Below are positions 35,296-46,682 of a stretch of DNA of 64,000 bases, piece by piece. The stretch comes from Hydractinia symbiolongicarpus (taxonomy: Eukaryota; Cnidaria; Hydrozoa; Anthoathecata; Hydractiniidae), in the NCBI RefSeq assembly GCF_029227915.1, contig NC_079879.1, forward strand, positions 2,790,001 through 2,854,000, read 5' to 3'. Position 1 is the first letter of the stretch; each line of letters starts with the position of its first letter. The notes beneath the pieces were generated by a model. The model was not told the origin of the DNA. It saw only the letters and a program-made list of their open reading frames with translations, and made no database searches. The translations under genes were made by a program, and so were the position numbers.

Positions 35296-35851
35296 TCGGT
35301 AACTACTTGCCCAGGAAATCTAATTAAATTAGTGGTGTAGTTTGTCTGGAGTTGGCAACTGTTGTCTTTTATTTGAAATAATTTTAGACGTTCTCGACCA
35401 ATCAGAGCGTTCAGATGGTACTATTCACGAGTTTTTATCCGGCGCTACCTATTCTTAAATCCTTTTTTGTAATTAACCGCACATATATATATTTTAAAGA
35501 ATAAAAAAGATAGAAACACATCATTATAACAGTAAAAATGTATTTTTCTCGTACTTACAAAATTTATAAAATGTTGTCTCCGACGCCAAAGGAAATAACA
35601 GCGTAATGATATAGCCAGAAAAATGTTAATTTATGTCTGGTCAGCATGTTTGTTAGTTGTTGATTCCAAAGCAGTTGATTTTTCCCATAAGTATATAGGG
35701 TCAGTTAAATGTCGAAATGTGTGTCTAATCAGCAGGTAAGGTTGGTTGACTGGTTATTAATGCATACCGGCCAGGCAAATATGTCAACATACCATTGACG
35801 TCATGGAAGGTAATTGAATCGTAGCTACTAATTAATTAGCTTAATTGTCGC

Positions 35852-37172
35852 TCACAAAAATAGAGAAAGTAACGTATTTTGCAGCAACTCGCATGAACAG
35901 GATTTTGGTATTTCCAGTTGCACTGGTGTCCATTGATTAAGCCTTTTAAATCCAACTTCTTTCGAATCATATAATACCGTAGTAAAGGCTTTATTCGCGA
36001 TACATACACCGTCACCCGACAGGCAGGAATAATCGCCATCATTGTCGCAAGTCACTGCTTTATGATAACGTGGAAAGTATCTAAAAAATAATACATAAGA
36101 TATGATGTTCGTATGATATTGATATTGAAAAGCAGAACGGAAAGTTATTCCAACATTTTAAAACGTTAGTTTGCATGAAAATATTCGTTGAAAATACTCA
36201 CAATATCGGTAAGGTAAGAGAATGGACGCATTCTGAACACATGTTGAACGTCTTTGTGTTTTTATTAACGTTTTTCTTTCCAATGCAAAAAAGCTTTCTT
36301 GATTTAGTTCCAGCAGGCAGACCAGGTAATTCTATTGACCTTCTTCTTCTTCTCTTAGCGCCGGTTACAACACCTTGGCCTAAAAAAATGAAAACATGTT
36401 AACCAAGTCTAAATTTTTAAATTAAAATGGACATTTTTGCGGGGGTTTTAATATCGTGAATTCTCGTGGATATACACTGTTGACCCTTAACGAATGGATC
36501 TTGGACATCTGCGGGTAAAAATCGGACAGAATAGGCCCAGAGTTAGACTGCCATAACTCCTAAGTACTAGTTAATATGAAAAGTACTCGCAAGTTTTAGA
36601 AAATGACGAATTGTGCTACTCGACGATAGTAAACATGAATCGTATAGGCTTTGTCGTCAGCCAGCTCAAGTTTCGGAAAGTAGATTATTTGTTGACCGAA
36701 GAACGAAAAATCTTTTCAAAAACGGGCTGTAATTTAAGTAGCTAAATTTAGGTATTGCAGAAATCCAGACTTTTTAGGGTAAAGATAACCTAAAATTTTT
36801 GAACATTGCCGTGACTTTAACTTTTCAGACTCTAATTTCAGACTTTGTATTTATCACAAATTCTATACGTCATTATTTAAGAGGCCTTCACTCACCTGGG
36901 CACTGTTGATGTTGTTGTATATAAGCTCTGTAACTTGGAGTATTCACCATTTGATTTTTCAGCTGGGTAGCCAAGTTTAATTCAATATTTGTTTTATTTC
37001 GCCCGCATGCTTCATATTTTGTTGTTTTTTCATAAATGGCCTCACTAGCATTTTTGATTAAATTTTCCAAACAATGCTGAGTTTCTTCCAAGACTTTAAT
37101 CGGTTCTTCAGTTGGAATTGTTGCCACGTGTAGAACAGCAGAAAATAGCGTCAGTAAAATTAGTTTAAAATA
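35852..37172 (-). CDS. Gene E: divergent cystine-knot-like precursor
   Basis: Exons in transcript order are 37172-36896, 36379-36202 and 36080-35852, with the same phases as genes A-D (0, 1, 2). Exon 2 opens in frame with YFKLILLTLFSAVLHVA, a signal peptide lacking only a start Met, so an ATG-ending exon 1 like that of the paralogs is expected. I could not find it; a TATA box lies at about 37398. The pro-region keeps KYEACGR and QQCPG. Exon 3 encodes GAKRRRRRS, a strong furin-type site, then LFC and MCSECVHSLTLP. Exon 4 gives YFPRYHKAVTC, DNDGDYSCLSGDGVC and SCSCELL. All eight mature cysteines are kept while the rest has diverged strongly, indicating an older paralog under constraint. Confidence 0.75.
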
Positions 37173-37446
37173 CTAAAAGAAAGGTGAAATAGAAGATAAG
37201 TGGGATAGCTAAATGTTAGCTGGTTTATTACACATTAGCTTGCCTGTCTACAATTGCGTTGTCAAAGCTTTAAAGAATAGCAATAACAGGAGCATTTTGG
37301 TTCTTGCTTAAAGCATCAGTAGAGTCATTTCGGGTAGAACGAATAATTGTATAACCTTTTGAGCGCAGCCATTTAAAAAATACGGCTATTTTTATACCGT
37401 TGATTATATACACATAGGTTCTCTATTTATATTCTCCTACGATAGA

Positions 37447-37500
37447 CTAGTCGTCAATCCGTGGTATAATTCACGGGTTTGCCCGTCATCATAATGTACT
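37447..37500 (-). mobile_element. Helitron-like 3' end
   Basis: The minus strand reads GGGCAAACCCGTG, AATTATA, CCACGG, then ATTGACGA and CTAG followed by T. This is the same terminal architecture as the other units; the 5' end was not located. Confidence 0.5.
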
Positions 37501-38686
37501 ACTTTGCAGGAGTACCGAAATAAGGCTGAAATAAAGCTGCGCGACGACCATTTTGAACACGGAATTCCGGTATTATTATTTTTCTTGCTTTTTATTATTT
37601 ATCTTATTACTCACGTTAACCGTTTAGAAAGTATCTAAATATACTCACTGCCACTTCTAAGTACTAAGCAACTAGCAAACATTTCTTATATAATAACGTG
37701 TACTAAGCCAGTGAATTGCAACGTGTGTTGAACGGAGTAAGAATCTTATGTTTATTGCGCCTAGAAACACCATTATTAAAATTTATAATTAGCTTCATAA
37801 AAAGCACGCCCGACACCGCCAAAGGCCACTAGCGGAATTTGCTTTGAAAAACGTTTTTCTTAATTATAGGGTGGTAGAAAAAGCATGCATCGGTCCGCCT
37901 GTGATGATGGTGTACCATGTGTATAATCTACTTAACCGCAGAAGTAAGAATTAAACATTAACATCAGATTATAACGGACAGTTTTACTGTCATTAATAAA
38001 GAAACAGCATTTGCCATGCCGCTAACGTTTTGTGGTTTCCTATAACTTTTTTTCTTATAGGAGTCAATTACTGAGTGGATTGAATCAAGCTTTCGTCTTG
38101 TTATGATTCCTCATTCGTTAGGATTGCTTGTAATTTCAGCTATTTTATTTTCAATCCAATGTTACGATCAAAATAAAACTTTGTTTGTAAATAACTTAAT
38201 TAAGCAATTAACATTTTTTAACTAGCAACACCATTGATTGTATGTGCATCCCATCATGAAATTCTGTTCGAAGCACTTTCTTGTGTCTCGGGATGACATA
38301 GAAACAAAACGAAAAAGAAAAATGGAGGAAAAGAAAGATAGTTAGTTAGATGTTTTTAGCCCTCGACGTATTCGTAAATCACTCACTATACAAGGAAAAA
38401 AAAAAGATTGGCATTCATAATGTGAAAGGCAGGGAATTTGTTTAAATAAAAAAGTTTGCCAAATTATTACATCATTGAAAGTTTTAATTAAGGGTTGCAC
38501 TTTTGTTTGTCGTTTAGCTTGCCAGCAAATTATATTTACGACTTCGTCGCATTTATAATGCCTGTTATACTAAATAAAGAATTTTTGTTTTCAGATATTT
38601 ATTATTTAATAAAATAATTCCTGTGTAAATCACTTTAATCACCTTAATATCTCTTGCTAAGAAAGCAACAGTGGTTCGGTTTGAAA
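37501..38686. other. Gene-poor stretch
   Basis: Nothing recognised apart from AT-rich spacer and short poly-A tracts. Confidence 0.4.
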
Positions 38687-38817
38687 GAATAGCCGTATTT
38701 TGTCTTTGTGTTCATAATAGTCCTCCAAAGCTTTATTTAGAAATAATAAATATGCACGACAGGAGAAAAATGTAAGGAACGCCGAATCAGGGGATTTTTC
38801 CACGGGCTAACAACTAG
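38687..38817 (+). mobile_element. Helitron-like unit, 5' damaged
   Basis: Begins within TAGCCGTATTTTGTC and ends GGGGATTTTTCCACGG, GCTAACAA and CTAG (38814-38817), followed by T. Confidence 0.55.
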
Positions 38818-40187
38818 TCTTTAATATTACCCTGATAAGCGATAGCAATATAGGTAAGTGTTTCAAGGAGTTAAGGTTAAGTTTGTCATATTTTATGTTA
38901 CAATCCAAACTTTTTAATGGTAGAGATGCTGCATGAAAAATGGCTGTATAAATAAATAATTTTTTTAATTTCCAGATTGAATAGAACTACTCTAAGGAAA
39001 AATGCTACATATCGTTAGCACCTAAGGCCCGTACATTTTCGTGCGCATAATTTTAAAATACAGTTAGGCAACCTCTACATGTCTTCCCATGAAATTTTAA
39101 TACACGTCTACAAGCAATACATACAATTTTTTTTTATCTTACATTTCCAGCAAAACAAAAAAGAAATGGCGCGAAAATCACAAATTAGTTCTTACCATTT
39201 TTCTTGTAATTATATTCCTTCACACTTGGTTCTTACTTAGACTGGGTTAACACTCTTTTATAATTTAAATAAATCTATAAAAAACTCGTTAGATAAACGG
39301 ATATTAATTAACGTTACACAACAGTCTATCTGCCCGAGATTTTCTTGTGATTAAAATAGATTTGGTTTTGTAACATAGCCATGCGTTGTTTGTTTTTATC
39401 CTTGCGTGGGGTGTGTATTTCTCATGTTCGCAATAGTGTTGTTGATACTTTCTCTACACTGGAACACTTCGATCATAAGTTTGTTTCTATACAAATATGA
39501 GGGACGTTCCTTAAAATAGAAATTAGCACGTGCAGATGGCGAGAGGTTTTAGCAGTGTTGAGCCAATAAAATCATATTTGCCCTACTTTCTTGATACAGA
39601 ACAGTTTTATACATTATTTTTATAATTATATTTCAACTAGCTGTGATTTGTTGACTAATATTTTTGTAGAGGAAAACTTAAACTATATAAAATATATAAA
39701 CTATATTTTAAAAAAATTCAAAACAGCAAAACAAAGAATTATAAAGAACATTACGCCTATTTTTTACATGCATTTGACAACATGAAAAATATTGGTGTCC
39801 TTTATGGAAAAGGTTTATGCAAACAAGATCAAAGTGACGCAGAGTCAATTTTCATTTGTCTGTAGAAAAGAAACATCGTAGAGAAGCAACAATCAAAACC
39901 AATGTGGTTGCTTCATTTCCGTGATTAAAATGCTACCAAAGCAAAGAAGCAGAAATGTGGCCAAGGAAGAATATGCAGTCAGATATAAGGAAGTGGGTCA
40001 AGACATACAGAGAACGGAGACTTGCGTGGAAATTACTTGTATGAGTGTGAAATTGATAAGTAAGAAAGAACTCAACAGGAATGTACAATTATTACTGCCA
40101 TCGTTTCTTTTTCGAAGCAACGAAACACCTAGCAACAAAAAGAAATCTGACCCAAATTGATGGATGAAGATGCTCTAGAGTTTCCTA
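38818..40187. other. Gene-poor stretch
   Basis: A 79-codon open frame at 39921-40160 (+) has no recognised domain and no clear splice sites; it is not called as a gene. Confidence 0.4.
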
Positions 40188-40262
40188 CAGTCAAACCTGC
40201 TGAAACGAACACCTGCATAAGATGGCCACCTGTTTAAGACGACCATATTTAGGTTCTCCCAA
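40188..40262 (+). repeat. Pogo/Tigger-like terminal sequence
   Basis: CAGTCAAACCTGCTGAAACG directly after TA, followed by AACACC and TTTAAGACGACCA, resembles the end of pogo/Tigger DNA transposons, which duplicate TA on insertion. The other end was not found. Confidence 0.4.
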
Positions 40263-42345
40263 TGTGTTTTATGGTCATTTGCTACTTCTTTTCCGTCCTC
40301 CAGACAAGGTAATACATGTTTGATACGAGCATATATTTTTTTACAAACAAAAAACAAACATCCAACTCTTCTACCGCAAAACAAATGCGTAGTAAACCAT
40401 TTACATTTGCAAAACAAAATGGAGGACAAAAAGGACCTGAAAAATAGCCACATCGACTGTTGATGAGAGCCAAATTGAGTACTTAATATCCAAAATATTT
40501 GTCATAATGACTGTGGCAAAGAAAATTTGCTCCAGTTTGAAGGTGGTTGTGGGCCGGACGATAAAAGTCTAAAAAACCGTTGTAAAGTTAATGGCTGCAA
40601 GTATCTAGCGAGTAAACACATGTTGTTTAGAAGACTTGTTATCAGAATAGAAAAGTAGTGTGAGTACAAAAATATGCATTTTTCCAATAATCGACCGCCT
40701 GAAGTCGGTCCCATCAGCGGTGAAGGGACTGAAATCTCGACTCGCTGCAAACGTCTACCATTTTTGAAATGAGTGGCGAAGAATGACGGAGATAATTAAC
40801 TCCATAAAAAAGCATTATCTCTGTCAACTCACGCGTACGCTTGGTCCAATGGAACGCTAGTAAATGTAAAATATGGCTTTATTCGCAAAAATTAGTAACC
40901 GCTAAAGTTGAAACTTGTCAGGTAGACAATTCTTACGCAGTTTCGCGGAAAAAACTTTCGCAAATTTCGGAGGTTGGAATACTTAGCAAAATACTCGCAA
41001 AATTTCGCATATCATGAATGCATACATTTAGAATAGCGCATACAGCATTATAATGCTTCAAGAATTTTATTTTAAAAGGTATTTAAAAAAAATTCCCGCA
41101 ACTTAAGATAAAATAAAAACACGGTTTTACAATCTCTTGTTACCTAGTCATAGCAAAAAGAGTCAGCCAACATTTTTTTCACTTTGCGGAATATGTTACC
41201 GTGAAAGTTAACAAATTAATCGTGACACCGGACTGAGCGCATAGTACAGGTAAACCATGTCGCACATCAGTTTAGGTGTACCAATATTGTCCAAAAAAAC
41301 TTCATTGCAACTTTGATTTAAGTAAAAACAAAAGAAATAGCCTGTCGTTAACACCGAACTGAGCCCTTAGTACAGATAAACAGTGTCACACATACTAGCT
41401 AATACCTTTTTCAAAAAAAAGTTTATCGCAACTTCAGTTACCGCCTGTTCTTACACCTGCCACCTAATACGATTTTATTTACTAGAATAACTTGGCGAAA
41501 CTCATCGTCAGTTTAAAAATAACACGTGTAAAAGCCTGTATTATATTAGAGCAAAAGGTGTAGCTAGCTACCTATCTTTAGCTACCTATTACTGGCGCAT
41601 TTAGCATAAGAAGACTATTTAAAAATTTTGTTGCAACCACTGTATTTGGCTACTTTAACTTTCCAGCCAAAGGCAGCTAGCTAGTTAACTAGCTAACAGC
41701 AGCCACAACCCAAGGCGCAGCTGAGTAGAAATCAGTTTCGTGAAGATAACAAAAAAAATAATATTGGCTGAGGTAAAAAGCTCTAGTACTTATCTTAATA
41801 ACACCCTTCAATGAAAGGGAATAAATAAGGATAGCTAGTTACCTGGCTTCAGGGTGCTCCTTCAAAATTTACATCCGTAACAATATGTTTACCTTAACAT
41901 GTGAAAACATACAGAAAGCAAATATTACATAAATAAAAAACTTTTAGAAGGCAAAAAAGTTCAACATAGACCTACAAACCTAACACTAAACACGGCCACT
42001 TCTAAAATCAAAATAGCCTTTGTGGCTCTGCTTTACACGTTTCTTCGTCGGCAAGTAAAGGCCGCAAAAATCCTTTTCTTGCTGAAACCCGTTATACTTA
42101 TGTTAAGAAGTTCTTTAATCAGCGTAGTTATGGTTACTGGTTACTATGATTACCAGTTCTGGTTCTAGTTCGTTTTCTGATTTTTCTTACGTGTTTTTAC
42201 CAATACTGGAGCCAAAGTAAACTTTATAAAGCAATGCAAGCTTTAAACATCAAGATCAACAAAAAATATTTCTTTTTAAAGTAACACGTTCTTCTTAGAC
42301 GCACGCTCCTTTCTGGTATTATGTGCTGCTGCCTATAGCCAAACT
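40263..42345. other. Gene-poor stretch with repeat traces
   Basis: The 41220-41400 part carries motifs related to 19830-20420. The rest shows no gene. Confidence 0.4.
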
Positions 42346-42580
42346 TTAAGGGCGGTCTGACTTGCTATCATTTTCTTCTGTACTATATTTTTCTTCGTCA
42401 AATTTCACAATTTTATTTAAATCGTACTTAATAGCAGCGTCTCGTCTGGTTATACGGTACAGTGCATCATTGATATTTAAGGAAGAGCGTGTGGCAAAAC
42501 GCAATATATGAGAAATTCCAATATATTTAGTCAAGGATTGTTGGTGTTTCTTAATTCTGATTGCTGAGGAAGGATTCGGT
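42346..42580 (-). CDS. Possible 3'-terminal exon of an unknown gene
   Basis: The minus-strand frame ending at the TAA near 42346 encodes a charged, plausible C-terminus containing RFATRSSLNINDALYRITRR and ending EENDSKSDRP. The frame stays open for about 75 codons without the T-rich bias of chance frames nearby. No domain was recognised and no acceptor could be fixed. Further possible exons upstream on the same strand (42806-43096 and 43840-43935) do not join it in a phase I can defend. Confidence 0.25.
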
Positions 42581-43839
42581 TTTCAACAAAATTTGGCACA
42601 GCGAACAACAGAGGTATGCCAAAGATGTTAGTGACGTCACAACGTTGATTTTTTTGTTACAGAAAAAACTTTTTGTGGCAAAATTCAGGTAGCAATGTAA
42701 TGAAGCCTTCAACTTTTTTTCCGGTATCAAAATATTTGGAGATAAAATTAACTTGCATAACATGAACACGTCTGTCTGTAAGTTATGTCCTTTTCACCTG
42801 TTTTTTCAACGTTCCCTTAAAGTCTTTGTATCGGGTAAGATTACTTCGAAAATTAACCCAAAGTAAGAATATTTTACTTTGAATTTGCTTGAATATTTTA
42901 TTTGACAATGAAAGCGAGAGGAAATAAATTTCCCATCACTAAATGCATCATAAACCATGGTTTTCATATGCTCAGATGTTGAAGAAGTAGTGAAAAGGAT
43001 TCTGAAATGAAATTCTCCATTTACTTTGCTTACCACAGTATGTTGATGACAATTATTACCATACCTAATATTATTTTGTTGGACGAAATATTCCATGAAT
43101 TGAAACTGAAAGCAGGCGAATTAAATATATATATTTTTTAAAACACAGTATAACTCGCTGTTGTGAAGGAGTTACCTACGACCTCTTGGGCTTAATTTCA
43201 GGATTACTTTTTTTATCTGATCTGACCAGCCATTAAACTTCTAAAGGTTGAATCACGCGTTAAACTGGACACGTTTCTATTGACATTTCAGTACACATTT
43301 TGCTTAACGCACTCATCTAGTCATTTACTTTACAACAATTTTCAATATATTCATTGTTTAAGGTTTGCTATACGCAGGCCCGGCGGAGCGGAGCCCCTCC
43401 TTTGACACTGAATAATTTAGCCCCTTCACTTTCAAAATTGCTCCGTCGGGTCTGATACGAAGACCTGAAATGTTATTTAACTCAGCACTACTTACAATAT
43501 CGTTGTGTTTACATAAAGGTTTTCATCCAGGGATTGTGCAAACTAAATTTTTACATGAACAATTTGAAGGCAAACTGAAATAGCATTTAGACTAAGCTGA
43601 AGACCGCGATTAAATTTTCAATTTGTCCCTCTTCATGTAAAAACTGCCTTAGAGTGTAAAACGTAATCAACAAACAGAAATCTTAGTGATACATTTAATG
43701 AATTACACATGACTACCAACAATACATTGAAACAGCATATATATCAAAAATTGATTGTGAAGATTTAACAAGAACGTTAACTGTGATAACGTAAATGTCG
43801 ATGGCAATGAAGAGACTCATAGTTCGACTTCCAGTGCTG

Positions 43840-43935
43840 GAAGCAAGTTATATATTTACCTAGACACGTTGTAGTGGGAACATAATATTTTCCATAACAG
43901 CTATCTTGTAAGTTCAGTTTACCCAAGTGTAGTAA
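43840..43935 (-). CDS. Possible internal exon, unknown secreted protein
   Basis: Bounded on the minus strand by acceptor GCGCACACAG and donor GTAAAT. It encodes GHCLLLHLGKLNLQDSCYG, then KYYVPTTTC, with three cysteines. The splice sites look real, but no neighbouring exon was linked. Confidence 0.25.
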
Positions 43936-44085
43936 CAAGCAGTGACCAACTGTGTGCGCCAAAGCACAAGTACAATATTATTTCTACAGCTGCAAAAAGA
44001 GCAGTCATCCATTACGAGTCATTTTGCACTGTCAGAAATTTTCCACTATGGGTAGATTTTAAATTTTCGTGCTGCACTGAGTTCT

Positions 44086-44886
44086 TTATAAAAGCAAAGG
44101 AATTAGAATGCATAAGAACTGTATTAAAACATATGATCGCGACAACATTCCGTTACTATCACCATCCCCACCGCCTAAATTTTTTTTGTAGACCCCACCA
44201 CCTCCTGCTGTGTAATCAAAATTCTTGTCATAGCTAAACGCTGTGCCAAATACATTTTGCACCGAACTAAACTTCATGGTGGGAAGGTTGTCATTTATCC
44301 TCCATCGATTTATTGACGCTGTATACTTATACAATTTTGTGTCGTAAACAAAATATTTTTGAAATTTTGTGTTTGTTCTTGTGAAGCGGTCTACCTTTAC
44401 TGCGAAACATTGCATCGCACTGGATAAATGTAATTTTATGTTTGTGTTATACGTTGTCGTTTTCAAACATTTTATTTCGCCTTCTCATTTGCATTTTTCT
44501 TCACAGAACAAAGCGCGTCATTTTTTCTATAGCGTGAAACACCGCTTCCGGTTTGATACCCACGAAAGCCAACGACACAGTGATAGGGCGCGAGGCATTG
44601 GACTGTGCTGACTTTTTTGGCCGTACTACACCTTCTTGGATATGTAGAAATAGGACAAGATGGGCTAAAATAATCCCCTTCCATTTTATACGACATTGAA
44701 CTCCATATATTTCTGTGATTGGTCGAGACAAAAAAAATTCCCTGTTTTACCAACAGCCATACAAAAGCTTGTTCCGGCAGTTATGGAGATACATGATAAT
44801 CCAAGAAGTTCGATATAGGAAGAATATTGTTTGATCCAACTTCTACCACCATCAAGCGATCTGTATATTGCACCGGAGTATCCCTG
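44086..44886 (-). pseudogene. BNR-repeat-like gene with GPI-anchor-like tail, probably damaged
   Basis: The 5' exon starts after a good acceptor (branch-site-like TTACTAACAA, then ATGCAG) at about 44886. It encodes GAIYRSLDGGRSWIKQYSSY and later FCMAVGKTGNFF, a BNR/Asp-box pattern (S-x-D-GG-x-SW). At a run of eight T the frame breaks; reading continues in the next frame as VSTNHRNIWSSM and a Cys-containing stretch ending near 44472. A further frame (44466-44086) ends with a Gly-rich segment, DSNGMLSRS and a hydrophobic tail (YVLIQFLCILIPLLL), like a GPI signal. I could not join the last two parts by canonical splice sites. Either the gene is decayed or the homopolymer is a sequence error and an intron was missed. 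Confidence 0.4.
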
Positions 44887-44889
44887 CTG

Positions 44890-46680
44890 CATTGTTAGTA
44901 AACATGCATTAGTGGAAGTTTTTTAAGAGAACAGGAGATACAATTCAAGATCGTTCATTTAAATTCTTTTCAAGTTTCTATTAGAAGCGATGTCCTTTGA
45001 AGTTATGCGAGTTGCAAAGTTCATTGGATACACACAGATTTGCGGCACACTTGAGTTTGTTTTATAAAAGCTATTCAAATACATTATCCCTGAAAGCTGG
45101 GGTCTAAGTGGCTTCTGAATTTTATTAGCCAATCACCTTTAGAGTATATGTAAACATTAAAAGCGTGAAAAAATACATGCGCCTTGGTAACACCGTTATA
45201 ACTATGGCACAGTTAATGTTGAAGAAAACGAAAAAGAATAATAAATGTGACATTTTTGATGTGAACATGAAGTGAAGAAAGGAAAGTTTTTATAAAATGG
45301 TGTACTTAAGTTGTGCAGAGGATTTCTCGAAACAAGTACATGATGTTGCAATGAATTTTTGTTTTTAGAGCATTAAATATTAAGACTAACTAATCTTTTT
45401 TTATTTCGTTTACTCTTTTATAAAGACTGCAATCTTAGTTTTTGTGCACCTTAATTTTCCAGTCACTCTCACAATTTTTTTTTATCTGGAAGTAAATATA
45501 TTTTGTTTATAAAGTTGGTTTTTTTGTAATTTAGCTACAAACATCTGCATAACATCTTTGAATGCAGAATTTCTTTTTGCATCACACATGGTTTCAATAG
45601 TTCTAAAGAAGATGATCTCCTCTTCTTTTATACCTCTATGATTTGACCAAGCGACATGGTGAAATACTTTTTTTTTATTCCCATTTTAAAAATTGAATGA
45701 CGATAGTCAACGATAGTCAAAAATGTGTCCGTTAATTAAAGTGTCTGTCAATTGCTTGTCTGCTTTTGAGCAAGTTTTCTATGGGACTTTGACCAGAATT
45801 CGGCCAGTGTAATGAAATCTGTCCGGTAATCAGAGGTTTTGGAGTGTCTGTAAATTAAAAAGAATACTGTATGTTTCTCTGAGTTGTATTAACATTGAAA
45901 CGCTAAAAGAATAGGCAAAAAAACTGCATCAGCGTATTTTACGCCGTCACGAGGTTCCATTGTGCTTGAGGGCAAACTAAAGGGAATCACATACAAATCA
46001 CATATAAAAACCATCTATTGCAGAAATATTTACATATATTTATTACGAGACATAGCAAGAGATATTTTCTAAATTTTTCTTTTCTTTCTTTAATTTCTCG
46101 AACCTGCACAATTTTTAAAAAAATATCGATTTAAAAATATTTCAGGTCCCTTGACCTTGCGAAAACACTAAGTACACTAACAAACAAACCAAAAATTAGT
46201 TAAATCGGACTTTTTAAATTTTAATAACCGTATGACTTACTGCTTCAACTATTGTCCTTGATCTGATATATTTTAAGCTGTGTTGATTCTGAATGCTTGC
46301 GCAAACGCAAAACGGGGGCGATTTGAACCGATTTGTGGGTTGAGATTAAGTGATATATTATACGCTGCAGCGGTTTCAGTGCTTATAAAAATATTGCATA
46401 TTTTTTCTTTTCAGAATACAAGGCTGTTGAGAACGTGTATAATAAAAAAGATTGTTATCTTGACGGAAATAGTTTATGGAAAATAAGAAAAGATGTTCGT
46501 CGGCAAAATTTTATTTAAAAAAGGTTTTGTTACATAACATGCCATAAACCGAATGTTTTATGGCAAGTATTTACTTTTCTTCCCTTCTCACATGCAAAGA
46601 AACCTTAATATAATCACGACAATATTAAAATAGAATATGTAATATCCTGACTGGTTGAATTCTTCTTATCGGAGTTTTAT
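44890..46680. other. Gene-poor stretch
   Basis: No further exon of the BNR-like gene was recognised here. AT-rich spacer. Confidence 0.4.
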
Positions 46681-46682
46681 TC

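Noticed and set aside
36175-36402. 75-codon frame on +
   Set aside because: It is the antisense shadow of exon 3 of gene E.
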